NCBI GenBank assembly: GCA_028283025.1 | Contig: JAPYNO010000047.1 | Coordinates: forward strand, 1-45,481 | DNA from: Pseudomonadales bacterium | GTDB taxonomy: Bacteria > Pseudomonadota > Gammaproteobacteria > Pseudomonadales > Azotimanducaceae | Direction: 5' to 3' | DNA length: 45,481 nt | Part shown: positions 26,591 through 35,153 of the stretch, piece by piece | Numbering within the stretch: the first letter of the stretch is position 1 | Layout of the letters: each line of letters begins with the position of its first letter | Notes under the pieces: generated by a model | Database searches by the model: none | What the model was told of the DNA's origin: nothing | The model's input: the letters and a program-made list of their open reading frames with translations, nothing else | Translations under genes and position numbers: made by a program

Positions 26591-26620
26591 AAAGCATATT
26601 GATATGTCAATAGCAACTCT
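26591..26620. repeat. Perfect 30-bp direct repeat, left copy
   Basis: Thirty bases beginning AAAGCATATTGATATGTC and ending AGCAACTCT recur without mismatch at 28143-28172 in the same orientation. Inside is an inverted repeat, TATTGA-TATG-TCAATA. The two copies bracket the second ATPase gene. This copy is 36 bp upstream of the isochorismatase-like start. It may be an operator, an integration site, or both. Confidence 0.9.
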
Positions 26621-26689
26621 GTCTTGGGAGTGGTTCTCATACCCGCGGTTCGGGCGGGCGTCTCGGTGTGACTTCGGTAAGGTGATACA

Positions 26690-28081
26690 GTGCCAGTCAT
26701 GGCATTGGTGGACGAAAACTACCGGGACAGCGGCGGCCTGCGCGAACAGGACAAGGTGCACGTGGAGGACTTCCTGTCGGACGAGGATCGCGCCCAGATC
26801 ACTGGACGAGGCGTGCCTTTCTTCTCTGGACGCGAGGCCGAGATGGGCATCTTTCGCCGTGTGGTCAACGCGCTGTCGCACGACAGGTGCGGTAATGCGA
26901 CGATTGTCGTGGAGGGGCCGCCTGGCGCAGGCAAGAGTGCGCTGATGTGTCAATTCATGGAGGAAATGCGTTCGTTGCCGCCAACTGAGGTCGGCGTGCG
27001 GCGATGGCTGCCTGTGCTGCTATCCGCTGGCGATGCCGAATCCCCGCCGAGCATTGCCGATGCGATCGACGAAGCGATCGTTGGGCAACTGGCGGCTGAT
27101 CTTCTGGCTGCCGATAAGCATCCCTCCAAGCCTAGCGAAACGACGGGTCTCGTGGAGAAGCTGAGCGAGTACTGGGGCGGCGACATCACTCTTTCACGGG
27201 CGCGCATGAGAGCCAAGGAGTTTTTTGACCGCGGCGGGAGCTTTATGGGGTTTTCTCTCGGCGCCTCGCGCGAAGGGCCGCCAAGCTCCATCTCGGAGGC
27301 AGCCGGGCGGAGGCGAGCCGCGTGGCATTCTTGGCAAATCGTGCTTATGATTGATGAAGCGCAGGGTATCCGTGCGGGCAAACCCCACGCAGGCCAAGGT
27401 ACTTTGAGCGCACTGCACCAAGGCATCGCTAGAGCACCCGTCTCATTTTGCGCGTTTGGACTGCCCGGAACATTGATGGCGCTCGCTGATGTGGACGTTT
27501 CGCGCCCGTCCGGCGGACGAACTATCCACCTTGGCGGACTCGACGAAGCCGCCGCTAGACAAACGGTCAACCGATGCTTTCAGGCGTTCGGTGTCAGTAA
27601 CAGCGCACCGTGGGGCGATGCAATCATTGAACGCGCCGCCAATTGGCCGCAGCACCTTGCGTTGTATCTGAACGCCGCCATCCGGCAAATTTCTGGGAAC
27701 AATCCAAGCGAGATGAATACCGAACACGCCGACCTTCAGGTGGCGATGCGCGAAGGCGACCAAGGCCGCGCAAAATACTACGGGCAGCGCTTGGCGCGCA
27801 TCCGGCGACACCACGGAGGCTTCGAGAAGCTAGCGAGGGAACTCGCCCCGATCTTGCGTGACCGTGCCGGACGGATTCCATACAGCGATCTTTTCGATAT
27901 CGTTGAGAATATCGGACGGCGAACCTCGTCGCTGTCCGGCACGAATGCCACGCAGTTCATTCGCGACGCCGAACAAGGCGGCTTGCTGGCACCGAGCGAC
28001 GACGGGGAAACCTACGACATGCCCATCTCTTCGTTCGCTGGGTACTTGCTTGGCGAGTCGCTTCCGCAAGGCAGCCGATAA
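26690..28081 (+). CDS. Lone AAA/STAND-like P-loop ATPase (paralogue 2), single-gene insertion
   Basis: A 463-residue ATPase paralogous to the one at 23703. GVPFFSGREAEMGIF precedes Walker A GPPGAGKS (76-83); Walker B is VLMIDEAQ (218-225). NWPQHLALYLNA and GRAKYYGQRLARI match the same blocks in the paralogue, and the C-terminus is again winged-helix-like (IRDAEQGGLLAPSDDGETYDMP). Start GTG 26690 has AGGTGA four bases upstream; ATG 26699 is an alternative. It is the only gene between two perfect 30-bp direct repeats and interrupts what would otherwise be a divergent catabolic promoter region. No integrase or transposase accompanies it. Function unknown; defence cargo is inferred. Confidence 0.75.
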   Translation: MPVMALVDENYRDSGGLREQDKVHVEDFLSDEDRAQITGRGVPFFSGREAEMGIFRRVVNALSHDRCGNATIVVEGPPGAGKSALMCQFMEEMRSLPPTEVGVRRWLPVLLSAGDAESPPSIADAIDEAIVGQLAADLLAADKHPSKPSETTGLVEKLSEYWGGDITLSRARMRAKEFFDRGGSFMGFSLGASREGPPSSISEAAGRRRAAWHSWQIVLMIDEAQGIRAGKPHAGQGTLSALHQGIARAPVSFCAFGLPGTLMALADVDVSRPSGGRTIHLGGLDEAAARQTVNRCFQAFGVSNSAPWGDAIIERAANWPQHLALYLNAAIRQISGNNPSEMNTEHADLQVAMREGDQGRAKYYGQRLARIRRHHGGFEKLARELAPILRDRAGRIPYSDLFDIVENIGRRTSSLSGTNATQFIRDAEQGGLLAPSDDGETYDMPISSFAGYLLGESLPQGSR

Positions 28082-28142
28082 GTGCGGCTGTTTTCCTGGA
28101 ACGAATTCGCAACTTTCCTCATGTGGATCCGAATGCGCTGAG

Positions 28143-28172
28143 AAAGCATATTGATATGTCAATAGCAACTCT
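28143..28172. repeat. Perfect 30-bp direct repeat, right copy
   Basis: Identical to 26591-26620 over 30 bases; the bases directly outside differ on both sides, so the repeat is sharply bounded. It lies 47 bp upstream of the FAD-oxidase start and contains the same TGATATGTCA core. Confidence 0.9.
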
Positions 28173-28219
28173 CGGCGCTTATACTTGCGTTTCGTATGTG
28201 ATTGCGATGCCCTGATCTC

Positions 28220-29782
28220 ATGTCCGACATCTGCCAAGACCTCGCGGCCGAGTTGCGCTCGGTGATTGGTGCTGATGCGGTGCTTGACGATGCCGCATCG
28301 CTTGAGCTCTTTGGTCAGGACATCTCGGGCGATGCGCATCCGGTCTCGCTCGTCGCGCGACCAAACAACACCGAAGCGCTGGTGAACATCGTCAAATTCG
28401 CCGCCAAGCACGATCTTGCCATCGCGCCCCGAGGTGGCGGCATGTCCTACAGCAGCGGCTATGTGTGTCAGCGCAGCGGTGTGATCGCACTGGATAGTTC
28501 GGCCATGAACCGCGTCTTGGAAGTCAACAAGGAAGACATGTACGTCACTGTCGAAGCCGGCTGCACCTGGCACACGCTGCACGAGACGCTTGAACCCTTG
28601 GGGCTGCGGACACCCTTCTGGGGCACGCTCTCCGGCCTCAAGGCGAGTGTTGGCGGCGGCTTGTCGCAGAACAGCATTTTCTGGGGCAGCGGCCGCCACG
28701 GCGCGGCCGCCGATTCAGTGCTTGGCTTCGAGATTGTGCTTGGCAGTGGCGAAATCTTGTCAACAGGCGGCGGCGTCAAATCGGGTGGCTCACCCTTTTT
28801 TCGTCACTACGGCCCTGATCTGACTGGCATATTCACATCCGATACTGGCGCGCTTGGCATCAAGGCGACGGCCACGCTTAGGCTGCTGCCGGTGCTGCCG
28901 GGCAAAGCGTTTGCGAGTTTCGAGTTCGATGGTCACGCAGACATGATCGCGGCCATGAGCGAGGTATCGCGGGGTGCGCTCGCCGAGGCCTGTTTCGGGT
29001 TTGATCCGGGGCTTGCGACGCAGCGCATGAAGCGGGCATCGCTGATGCAGGATGTCAAGACGCTCGGCAACGTCGTCAAGGCGCGCGGCATCGGGGAAGG
29101 CTTGCGACTTGCGGGAAAAGGTCGAGGCTTCATGAAGAATGTGCAGTTTTCCGCGCACTTTATGGTCGAGGAAGCAACCGAAGCGGCGGCGGATGCAGCT
29201 AATGAGTGCATTCGCAACATATGTCTTGACAAGGGCGGCCGCGAGATCGAGAACAGCATCCCAAAAATCTCGCGCTCCATGCCGTTCCCGCCACTCAATA
29301 GCATGATCGGCCCCGAAGGCGAGCGCTGGCTGCCTGTACATGGACTCATTCCGCACTCGAAGGCGCTTGCGACCTTTGAAGCTGTGGAAGCGCTGTTTGA
29401 CGCAAACGCTGAAGTCATGGACAGGCACGATATTGTGCGCGGCTACATGCTGACCTATGTCGGCACAAGCTGCTTTGTCATTGAGCCGGTGTTCTATTGG
29501 CCGGACGAATTGAACGCGCTGCATCGGCAAACTGTGGACGATGCCATGCTCAAGAAAGTCAACCCCCACGCCAAGAATCTCGCTGCGCGTGGCGAGGTCA
29601 TGCGCCTGCGCGGTGAAGTCATCGGGATACTTGGCGAGATGGGCGCCTTGCACTTGCAGATTGGTCGCAGCTATCCGTTCCAAGCCGACATCAAAGCGGC
29701 TCCGAAAGAGGTTATCCGTGGCCTCAAGCAATTGCTCGACCCAGAAGGCCGTATCAATCCCGGCTCACTTGGACTGGAATGA
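28220..29782 (+). CDS. FAD-linked oxidase (VAO/PCMH-type, GlcD-like)
   Basis: A 520-residue flavin oxidoreductase. The FAD-binding PCMH domain occupies about 30-220: VARPNNTEALVNIVKFA, LAIAPRGGGMSYSSGYV, VTVEAGCTWHTLHETLEPLG, then GGGLSQNSIFWGSGRHG and GVKSGGSPFFRHYGPDLTGIF. The C-terminal substrate domain ends LKQLLDPEGRINPGSLGL, as in glycolate/lactate and alkyl-glycerone-phosphate-type oxidases. It probably oxidises a 2-hydroxy acid or alcohol. I chose ATG 28220 (MSDICQDL); TTG 28202 is possible. It leads an operon with hydrolase, gntR and nhaA, each joined by a 4-bp overlap. A 30-bp repeat with a candidate operator lies just upstream. Confidence 0.88.
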   Translation: MSDICQDLAAELRSVIGADAVLDDAASLELFGQDISGDAHPVSLVARPNNTEALVNIVKFAAKHDLAIAPRGGGMSYSSGYVCQRSGVIALDSSAMNRVLEVNKEDMYVTVEAGCTWHTLHETLEPLGLRTPFWGTLSGLKASVGGGLSQNSIFWGSGRHGAAADSVLGFEIVLGSGEILSTGGGVKSGGSPFFRHYGPDLTGIFTSDTGALGIKATATLRLLPVLPGKAFASFEFDGHADMIAAMSEVSRGALAEACFGFDPGLATQRMKRASLMQDVKTLGNVVKARGIGEGLRLAGKGRGFMKNVQFSAHFMVEEATEAAADAANECIRNICLDKGGREIENSIPKISRSMPFPPLNSMIGPEGERWLPVHGLIPHSKALATFEAVEALFDANAEVMDRHDIVRGYMLTYVGTSCFVIEPVFYWPDELNALHRQTVDDAMLKKVNPHAKNLAARGEVMRLRGEVIGILGEMGALHLQIGRSYPFQADIKAAPKEVIRGLKQLLDPEGRINPGSLGLE

Positions 29783-31155
29783 GCGAGCTGCCACGAAAAG
29801 CTTATCTTCGCCTCAGCCTCGCCTCGGGCGACATTGACTTGCACTATCGACTTCTCGGACGCGGCCCCGCGCTGCTGATGCTGCATCCCTCGCCGTTGAG
29901 TTCGGCGTTCATGGTGCCGATGATGCAACGCTTCTCCGGCAAAGCGCTGACCATTGCTCCGGACACGCCGGGCTATGGGCGCTCAGCACCGATGCCTGGC
30001 AGCGTGACTGACCTTACGCCCTATGTTGATGCCATGCGCCGTTTCATTGATGCGCTTGGCTTGGCGCAGTACGCCATCTACGGGTCTGCGACCGGCGCGC
30101 AGATCGCCATCGAGCTTGCCAAGCGCGATGCGGGCAGGGTCACCGGCGTCATTCTCGACAACGCAGCCGACTTCACAGACGCCGAATGCGAAGGTATTTT
30201 AGAAGGCTATTTTCCTGATGCCACGGCGTGCGAGGACGGCAGTCACTTGGCACGCATCTGGCAGGTCGCGCACGATTCGACCGTGTTCTTTCCATGGCAT
30301 CAACGCTGCGAGCAGAACCGCATCGCACCACAGCCCGGCACCGCCGAGGTCATGCACATGACGGCGATGGGCTATTTGCAGGCAGGCCCTGCGTATGCAG
30401 AAGCGTATCGCGCGGCCTTTCGCAACGAGCGTGCGGTGCGAGTGCGCGAAGTCTCCGTACCTGTATCCATCATTCGCTGGCCATCGAGCATTTTGAAGCG
30501 CTACACCGATCGCTTTGATGGTTATCAGTGGGGGGGCCATGTGCACATGGCGCACTGCGACGCTGGCATGGAAGCGCGCTTGCAATGCATTGAAGCGCAG
30601 TTTCCGCGAGTCTTTGGCAGCGCGGCGCCCATCACGCCGGCAACCGGCGGACAAGCAAAGTTCGGCTATGTCAGCACGAGTTTCGGACAGGTGCGGTATT
30701 GCACGCGGGGCGAGCATACCGATAAACCGCGCATTCATGCGCTCGGCGAATCCATTGAGAGTATCGAGGGCATCGAGGGAATGAATGCCGACGGCGTGCT
30801 GATCGACCTGCCCGGTCATGGCGAATCCGATTGCCCGCCACTTGACGGTATCAAGCAGTATCGGGATGCGTGCGCCGAGTCCATACAGCGGGTGGCTGAG
30901 GCATTGGCACTACCAACAGAGGCAATGAGCGACCAAGGCGTATCGATTGATCGCAATATTCGAGCGCCGCCCTGCCTGCGGCCAGAAGCATCCGGCGCCC
31001 ATCTATGGCGTGGCTGGCAGTATCTGCGCAGCCATTGCTTGCAGCGCGATGCCGTCATGCCGAGCGCTGCCACCTTGACGCAGAAGCTGCTTGCTCTGGT
31101 CGCATCGCAAGGCACGCATCGGCGGTTACACGAACTCTCGAAGAGTGCGCCGTGA
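29779..31155 (+). CDS. Alpha/beta-hydrolase-fold protein with non-canonical nucleophile elbow
   Basis: A 458-residue protein. The N-terminal half (about 20-280) is an alpha/beta hydrolase: LLMLHPSPLSSAFM (oxyanion region), APDTPGYGRSA, and an elbow at YGSATGAQIA. In the usual G-x-S-x-G pattern the nucleophile position is Ala104 here (G102-S-A-T-G106), so classical serine hydrolysis is doubtful unless Ser103 serves. The C-terminal third (FGYVSTSFGQVRYCTRG, VLIDLPGHGESDCPP) looks like a second, degenerate hydrolase repeat. It is coupled to the FAD oxidase gene by ATGA and to gntR by GTGA, placing it in the same catabolic operon. Confidence 0.78.
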   Translation: MSELPRKAYLRLSLASGDIDLHYRLLGRGPALLMLHPSPLSSAFMVPMMQRFSGKALTIAPDTPGYGRSAPMPGSVTDLTPYVDAMRRFIDALGLAQYAIYGSATGAQIAIELAKRDAGRVTGVILDNAADFTDAECEGILEGYFPDATACEDGSHLARIWQVAHDSTVFFPWHQRCEQNRIAPQPGTAEVMHMTAMGYLQAGPAYAEAYRAAFRNERAVRVREVSVPVSIIRWPSSILKRYTDRFDGYQWGGHVHMAHCDAGMEARLQCIEAQFPRVFGSAAPITPATGGQAKFGYVSTSFGQVRYCTRGEHTDKPRIHALGESIESIEGIEGMNADGVLIDLPGHGESDCPPLDGIKQYRDACAESIQRVAEALALPTEAMSDQGVSIDRNIRAPPCLRPEASGAHLWRGWQYLRSHCLQRDAVMPSAATLTQKLLALVASQGTHRRLHELSKSAP

Positions 31156-31934
31156 GCGTCTTGGAAGACATCTTCACACCTGCGGAACTCGCATCGCTGC
31201 GCACCGAAGGCCCTATTCCGCTCTATCACCAGCTCTATGGCCTGCTCAAGCAGCGTATTGTCTCCGGCGTACTCGGCGCAGATGCGTCACTGCCAACCGA
31301 AGCAGAACTCTCCAGCGGATTCAGCATTTCACGCATCACGGCCAAGCGGGGCATGGATTTGCTTGCCAGCGAAGGTCTCATTGTCAGGCGACGAGGGCGG
31401 CGCAGCAGCGTTGCCTATCAGCCGAAGGGCGCCGAACACGATGCGCCGCTTGTCGGCATGCTCGCGCGGCTTGCAGAAATGTCGCGCGAGACCAAGGTCA
31501 AGGTGCTCAATATCGACCATCGCCTGCCGCCGCCCAACATCGCAGCCGAGCTTGTCACCAGCGAACACGAACAGGTACACCATGTCACGCGGGTGCGCTA
31601 CGATCAGCAAGGCATCCCTTTCGCCTACTACGAAAGTTGGACTCGTGGTATCGAGCAGGGCTTCACTGTGGAGGCTATTGAACATCGCCAGCGCTTCGAT
31701 ATCATGGCTGAAAACGGCCACCGCATCAGCCATATCGAGCAGTTTTTGAGCGCGGCATCGGCAAGTCCGTTAGTCGCAGAACTGCTTGAGCTTCATGCTG
31801 GCGATCCAGTGCTAACGCTTGTGCGCCAGTCATTTGACGAAGACGGCGTATTGATCGATCTCTTACACTGTCAGTATCACCCAGACCGCTTTCATTACCG
31901 GATGAACCTAAGCGCCGAGGAGTACTTGGCATGA
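31152..31934 (+). CDS. GntR-family (HutC/UTRA) transcriptional regulator
   Basis: A 260-residue regulator with a GTG start overlapping the hydrolase stop. The N-terminal winged HTH (about 20-90) reads PLYHQLYGLLKQRIVSGVL, then LPTEAELSSGFSISRITAKRGMDLLASEGLIVRRRG. The UTRA effector domain follows, with VHHVTRVRYDQQGIPFAYYESW and LVRQSFDEDGVLIDLLHCQYHPDRF. It probably senses a pathway intermediate and controls the surrounding catabolic genes. Candidate sites with core TGATATRTCA lie upstream of the isochorismatase-like gene, the FAD oxidase gene and between the two divergent genes at 35126/35208. Confidence 0.9.
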   Translation: MSVLEDIFTPAELASLRTEGPIPLYHQLYGLLKQRIVSGVLGADASLPTEAELSSGFSISRITAKRGMDLLASEGLIVRRRGRRSSVAYQPKGAEHDAPLVGMLARLAEMSRETKVKVLNIDHRLPPPNIAAELVTSEHEQVHHVTRVRYDQQGIPFAYYESWTRGIEQGFTVEAIEHRQRFDIMAENGHRISHIEQFLSAASASPLVAELLELHAGDPVLTLVRQSFDEDGVLIDLLHCQYHPDRFHYRMNLSAEEYLA

Positions 31935-33148
31935 GCGTGGTACTGAAGCCGCGTCAGTTTTCTTTCGCGATTCGTGCCTTCATACGCCTTGAGTCGGCTG
32001 GCGGGGTGCTGCTGCTGTTCGCAACCGCGCTCGCCATGATTGCTGCCAACACGCCGCTCTCTTCAGCCTACCGCTGGCTTCTTGAAACCCCGGTCGTTGT
32101 CAGCGTAGGAGGGGCAGGCATCGATAAGCCGCTGCTGCTATGGATTAACGATGGCCTGATGGCGATCTTCTTTTTCCTGATCGGGCTTGAGGTCAAGCGT
32201 GAAGTGCTTGAGGGCGAGCTGTCCTCGGCCAAGAAAATCGCACTGCCCGCAATTGCCGCGTGTGGCGGACTGCTCGCGCCAGCCTGCATCTACACAGCCT
32301 TCAACTGGAACAACCCAGACGCGATGGTGGGCTGGGCCATCCCGGTCGCCACTGACATCGCCTTTGCCTTGTCGCTGTTGAGCGCTTTTGGTGCCCGCGT
32401 TCCGGTCGCGCTCAAGGCGTTCCTGCTCGCACTTGCGATATTTGACGACATTGCCGCCATCGTCATCATTGCCGTTTTCTATGCGGACAACCTATCCATT
32501 GCGATGCTGGTGGCATCGGCTGTCGCACTGCTCGTTGCCGCGTACCTGAACCGCTCCCGCGTGACGAGCATTGCGCCCTACGTTCTCATCGGACTCGTGC
32601 TGTGGTTGGCGATGTTGAAATCAGGCGTGCACGCGACACTCGCTGGCATCTTGATCGCATTCTGTATTCCCATGCGCGATGCCAACGGCCATTCTCCGGT
32701 GCAGAGCTTGGAACATGATCTGCACGCACCGGTTGCGTTTGTTGTGCTACCGATATTCGCGTTTGCCAACGCTGGCGTCTCCCTCGCTGGTATTGGCCTT
32801 AGCGACCTCTTGAATCCGGTCACGCTGGGCATTGCTTTGGGGCTCACCCTCGGCAATCCCATCGGCATCCTGAGCCTCGTGTTTATCGCAACCAAGCTGC
32901 GACTTGTCACCTTACCCACCGGTGTCACCTGGGGGCAGGTTGTCGGCACATCCTTTGCGTGCGGCATTGGCTTCACCATGAGCCTCTTTATCGCAAGCCT
33001 GGCGTTTGAACACACCGATGGAAGCTACTGGGCGGTAGACAAGCTCGGCATCCTGATCGGCTCTCTGGCATCCGCGCTCATCGCAGCCGCGGTGCTCGCC
33101 TTCACATTGCCGGAAAAGAGACAAGGCGTTGGCGTGAAGCGAAGCTAA
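31931..33148 (+). CDS. nhaA: Na+/H+ antiporter NhaA
   Basis: A 405-residue inner-membrane antiporter, 2 H+ in for 1 Na+ out. About twelve hydrophobic segments are visible. The catalytic aspartates are present in ATDIAFALSLL (D142) and AIFDDIAAI (D172-D173), with other NhaA landmarks: WINDGLMAIFFFLIGLEVKREVLEGEL and FACGIGFTMSLFIASLAF. It is joined to gntR by an ATGA overlap, an unusual position for nhaA. Possibly it supports uptake or Na+ balance during growth on the pathway substrate, or it is simply a coupled neighbour. The stop overlaps that of the convergent nitrilase-like gene by 4 bp. Confidence 0.95.
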   Translation: MSVVLKPRQFSFAIRAFIRLESAGGVLLLFATALAMIAANTPLSSAYRWLLETPVVVSVGGAGIDKPLLLWINDGLMAIFFFLIGLEVKREVLEGELSSAKKIALPAIAACGGLLAPACIYTAFNWNNPDAMVGWAIPVATDIAFALSLLSAFGARVPVALKAFLLALAIFDDIAAIVIIAVFYADNLSIAMLVASAVALLVAAYLNRSRVTSIAPYVLIGLVLWLAMLKSGVHATLAGILIAFCIPMRDANGHSPVQSLEHDLHAPVAFVVLPIFAFANAGVSLAGIGLSDLLNPVTLGIALGLTLGNPIGILSLVFIATKLRLVTLPTGVTWGQVVGTSFACGIGFTMSLFIASLAFEHTDGSYWAVDKLGILIGSLASALIAAAVLAFTLPEKRQGVGVKRS

Positions 33149-34182
33149 ATGATGCCCTTATCCGCAAGCTTTTCGATCACCCTATGCTGCGCGTTCAGAA
33201 AGTACGTCCGATCAGGGGTCACAACTTGCCCGTCCTCATCGAGCATGCCGTTTGGCCGCTGGAACTCGGCGTTTCTGTAGACCGGCTCGAACATGGCGGG
33301 GCGCTGCCGTGTGAATACATTAAAAAGCCCCGGGCGCCGCCGATAGTTCCGCAGTGATTCGACATTGAGTTCAGCGTTGGCGACAATCGATTCACCGCTC
33401 GCAGCCTCGGCGAGCGCGCGGCCGCAATAGTCGATGATCTTGGAACCCCGGTCAACTGATTGGTTCGGCAGGTCAATACCTTTGATGCCAGCAGAATTTG
33501 CCGACACGACATAGATGTGATTCTCCGCGGCGCGCGCGACTTTCGCCGCGTTCTTGGGTGTCAGCATCGGGCTCGCCACCTCCGAAGATGAGTGACAAAT
33601 CACCTCCGCGCCTTTGAGCGCGAATGCGCGCGTGATTTCGGGAAAGAGGATTTCCTCGGATGCGACCATCCCTAATCGGCCAAGTGGCGTGTCTGCCACC
33701 GGAAACAGGCTGTCTTCGCCGTAGGCATCAAGATAGCGGTCGAATACATCGTAGGGGGTCGGTGCAAACATCGACACGAGACGCCGATAGCGAATCAAGA
33801 CATTGCCTGTGTCGCCTAATAGGAAGCTCGTTTGAAAGTAGAGCGTTGGAAAGTGCGGATCGGTCTCGTAGACATTGCCGGACAGATAGATATCGTTGTC
33901 GCTAGCGATGCGGCCAAGCGCCTCGTATTCCTTGCCGTCTGGGTCGATGCAGCCCCTTTGCCGCCAGTGCTCGATGGATTCGCCCTGCGGATAGCTGGTG
34001 AGAAAGTACTCGGGCAGCACGACGAGCTTGAGCTCTCTGCCGATGAACGCTTTGCTGGCTGCGACCTGACGGGCGATGGTTTCAATCGACGAGAATATCT
34101 GCTGGCGCGCCTCTGCCAAATCACGGCACTTGTTCACCGCTTGGCAGGTGATTTGTAGTGCGAGCGCGGTGTAGGCGGTCAT
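33145..34182 (-). CDS. Nitrilase-superfamily protein with Ser in place of catalytic Cys
   Basis: A 345-residue carbon-nitrogen hydrolase homologue. The catalytic Glu is kept (LVVLPEYF, E58). The usual Lys segment reads RYRRLV (Arg), and the nucleophile segment, normally ICYExxFPE, reads ASEEILFPE, putting Ser175 where Cys belongs. The rest of the fold is typical (GAEVICHSSSEV, ENHIYVVSANSAG, RGSKIIDYCGRAL). Either this branch works by another mechanism or it is non-catalytic; the surrounding sequence is well kept, which argues against simple decay. It is coupled by ATGA to the HMG-CoA-lyase-like gene upstream on the same strand. Confidence 0.8.
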   Translation of the reverse strand: MTAYTALALQITCQAVNKCRDLAEARQQIFSSIETIARQVAASKAFIGRELKLVVLPEYFLTSYPQGESIEHWRQRGCIDPDGKEYEALGRIASDNDIYLSGNVYETDPHFPTLYFQTSFLLGDTGNVLIRYRRLVSMFAPTPYDVFDRYLDAYGEDSLFPVADTPLGRLGMVASEEILFPEITRAFALKGAEVICHSSSEVASPMLTPKNAAKVARAAENHIYVVSANSAGIKGIDLPNQSVDRGSKIIDYCGRALAEAASGESIVANAELNVESLRNYRRRPGLFNVFTRQRPAMFEPVYRNAEFQRPNGMLDEDGQVVTPDRTYFLNAQHRVIEKLADKGII

Positions 34183-35126
34183 TCCCTAGCGTCCCTGAAG
34201 CCTTTGGGGAGCCCAGCTTCGCAGACAAACCCGTAAAGCTGCTCGCTTGGCAGGGCGTCCTGCACGAACGTTCGCACTTCGAGCAGCGCGTCGAGGTCGA
34301 TGCCGGTACGCACGCCCATGGCCTCAAGCATGAACACCAGATCTTCAGTGACGATATTGCCGCTCGCACCCGGTGCGAATGGACAGCCGCCGATGCCGCC
34401 AAGCGAGCTGTCGATGGTGTCAAGCCCGACATCGAGCGCGGCGAGCGCATTGGCGAGCCCCTGCCCGCGCGTATTATGGAGGTGTATGCCGTGCATACGG
34501 TCTCGACCGACAGCACTCCAAACCTTCTGCGCAAGACGCTTCACAGCTGCCGGGTCGGCGTACCCGGAGGTGTCTGAGAGCCCCACCTCATCCACGCCAA
34601 GTGCGACGACTTGTTCGGCGATACGAACCACATCGTCCTCACTCACGCGGCCTTCAATGGTGCAGCCGAACGCTGTCGAAAGCCCGACTTCAAAGGCCGG
34701 ACGGTCTGTTTCAGGCAGGTTCGTCAGTCGTGCCGCGATCTCCTTGACCTCGCCCAATACTTGCTCGTGGCTGCGGCGTAGATTGGCGAGGCTGTGACTT
34801 TCGCTCACCGAGAAAGGCAGGGTCATGCGTGTCACACCGGCATCGATCGCCGCCTCTGCGCCGCGTAGATTCGGCACGATGACGGCCACCGACAGCTTCT
34901 CGTGACATCGTGCGTGCGCGACGAGGTCGCTGGTGTCAGCAAGCTGAGGTAGTAGCTTCTTCGGCACGAACGACCCAACTTCAAGCTCAGGCACGCCCGC
35001 CTTCGCCTGCATGTCAATCCATGTCTTCTTGGCATCGGTGGGCATGATCGAGGCGAGACTTTGCAGGCCATCGCGCAGGCCCACCTCGCTGATGGTCACA
35101 TCGACATGAGCGCCCGCAGCAGTCAT
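34179..35126 (-). CDS. HMG-CoA-lyase-like enzyme (DRE-TIM family)
   Basis: A 315-residue DRE-TIM metallolyase. The signature is ISEVGLRDGLQ at the N-terminus, then PELEVGSFVPKKLLPQLAD, GVDEVGLSDTSGYADPAAV, GIHLHNTRGQGLANALAAL and the cysteine loop GGIGGCPFAPGASGNIVTEDLV. All are typical of hydroxymethylglutaryl-CoA lyase, which splits HMG-CoA to acetoacetate and acetyl-CoA. Homologues also act on related 3-hydroxyacyl-CoAs. Next to two CaiB/BaiF CoA-transferases, it may cleave the CoA ester formed by one of them. It is first in a two-gene operon with the nitrilase-like gene. The promoter region shared with the divergent CoA-transferase holds a palindrome. Confidence 0.92.
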   Translation of the reverse strand: MTAAGAHVDVTISEVGLRDGLQSLASIMPTDAKKTWIDMQAKAGVPELEVGSFVPKKLLPQLADTSDLVAHARCHEKLSVAVIVPNLRGAEAAIDAGVTRMTLPFSVSESHSLANLRRSHEQVLGEVKEIAARLTNLPETDRPAFEVGLSTAFGCTIEGRVSEDDVVRIAEQVVALGVDEVGLSDTSGYADPAAVKRLAQKVWSAVGRDRMHGIHLHNTRGQGLANALAALDVGLDTIDSSLGGIGGCPFAPGASGNIVTEDLVFMLEAMGVRTGIDLDALLEVRTFVQDALPSEQLYGFVCEAGLPKGFRDARE

Positions 35127-35153
35127 TCCGTGTCACTTAGAGGCAAAAGCCCC

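Noticed and set aside
26591-28172. The 30-bp repeats as CRISPR repeats or an insertion-sequence target duplication
   Set aside because: Only two copies 1.5 kb apart with a gene between; 30 bp is longer than usual IS target duplications, and no IS ends or transposase are present.
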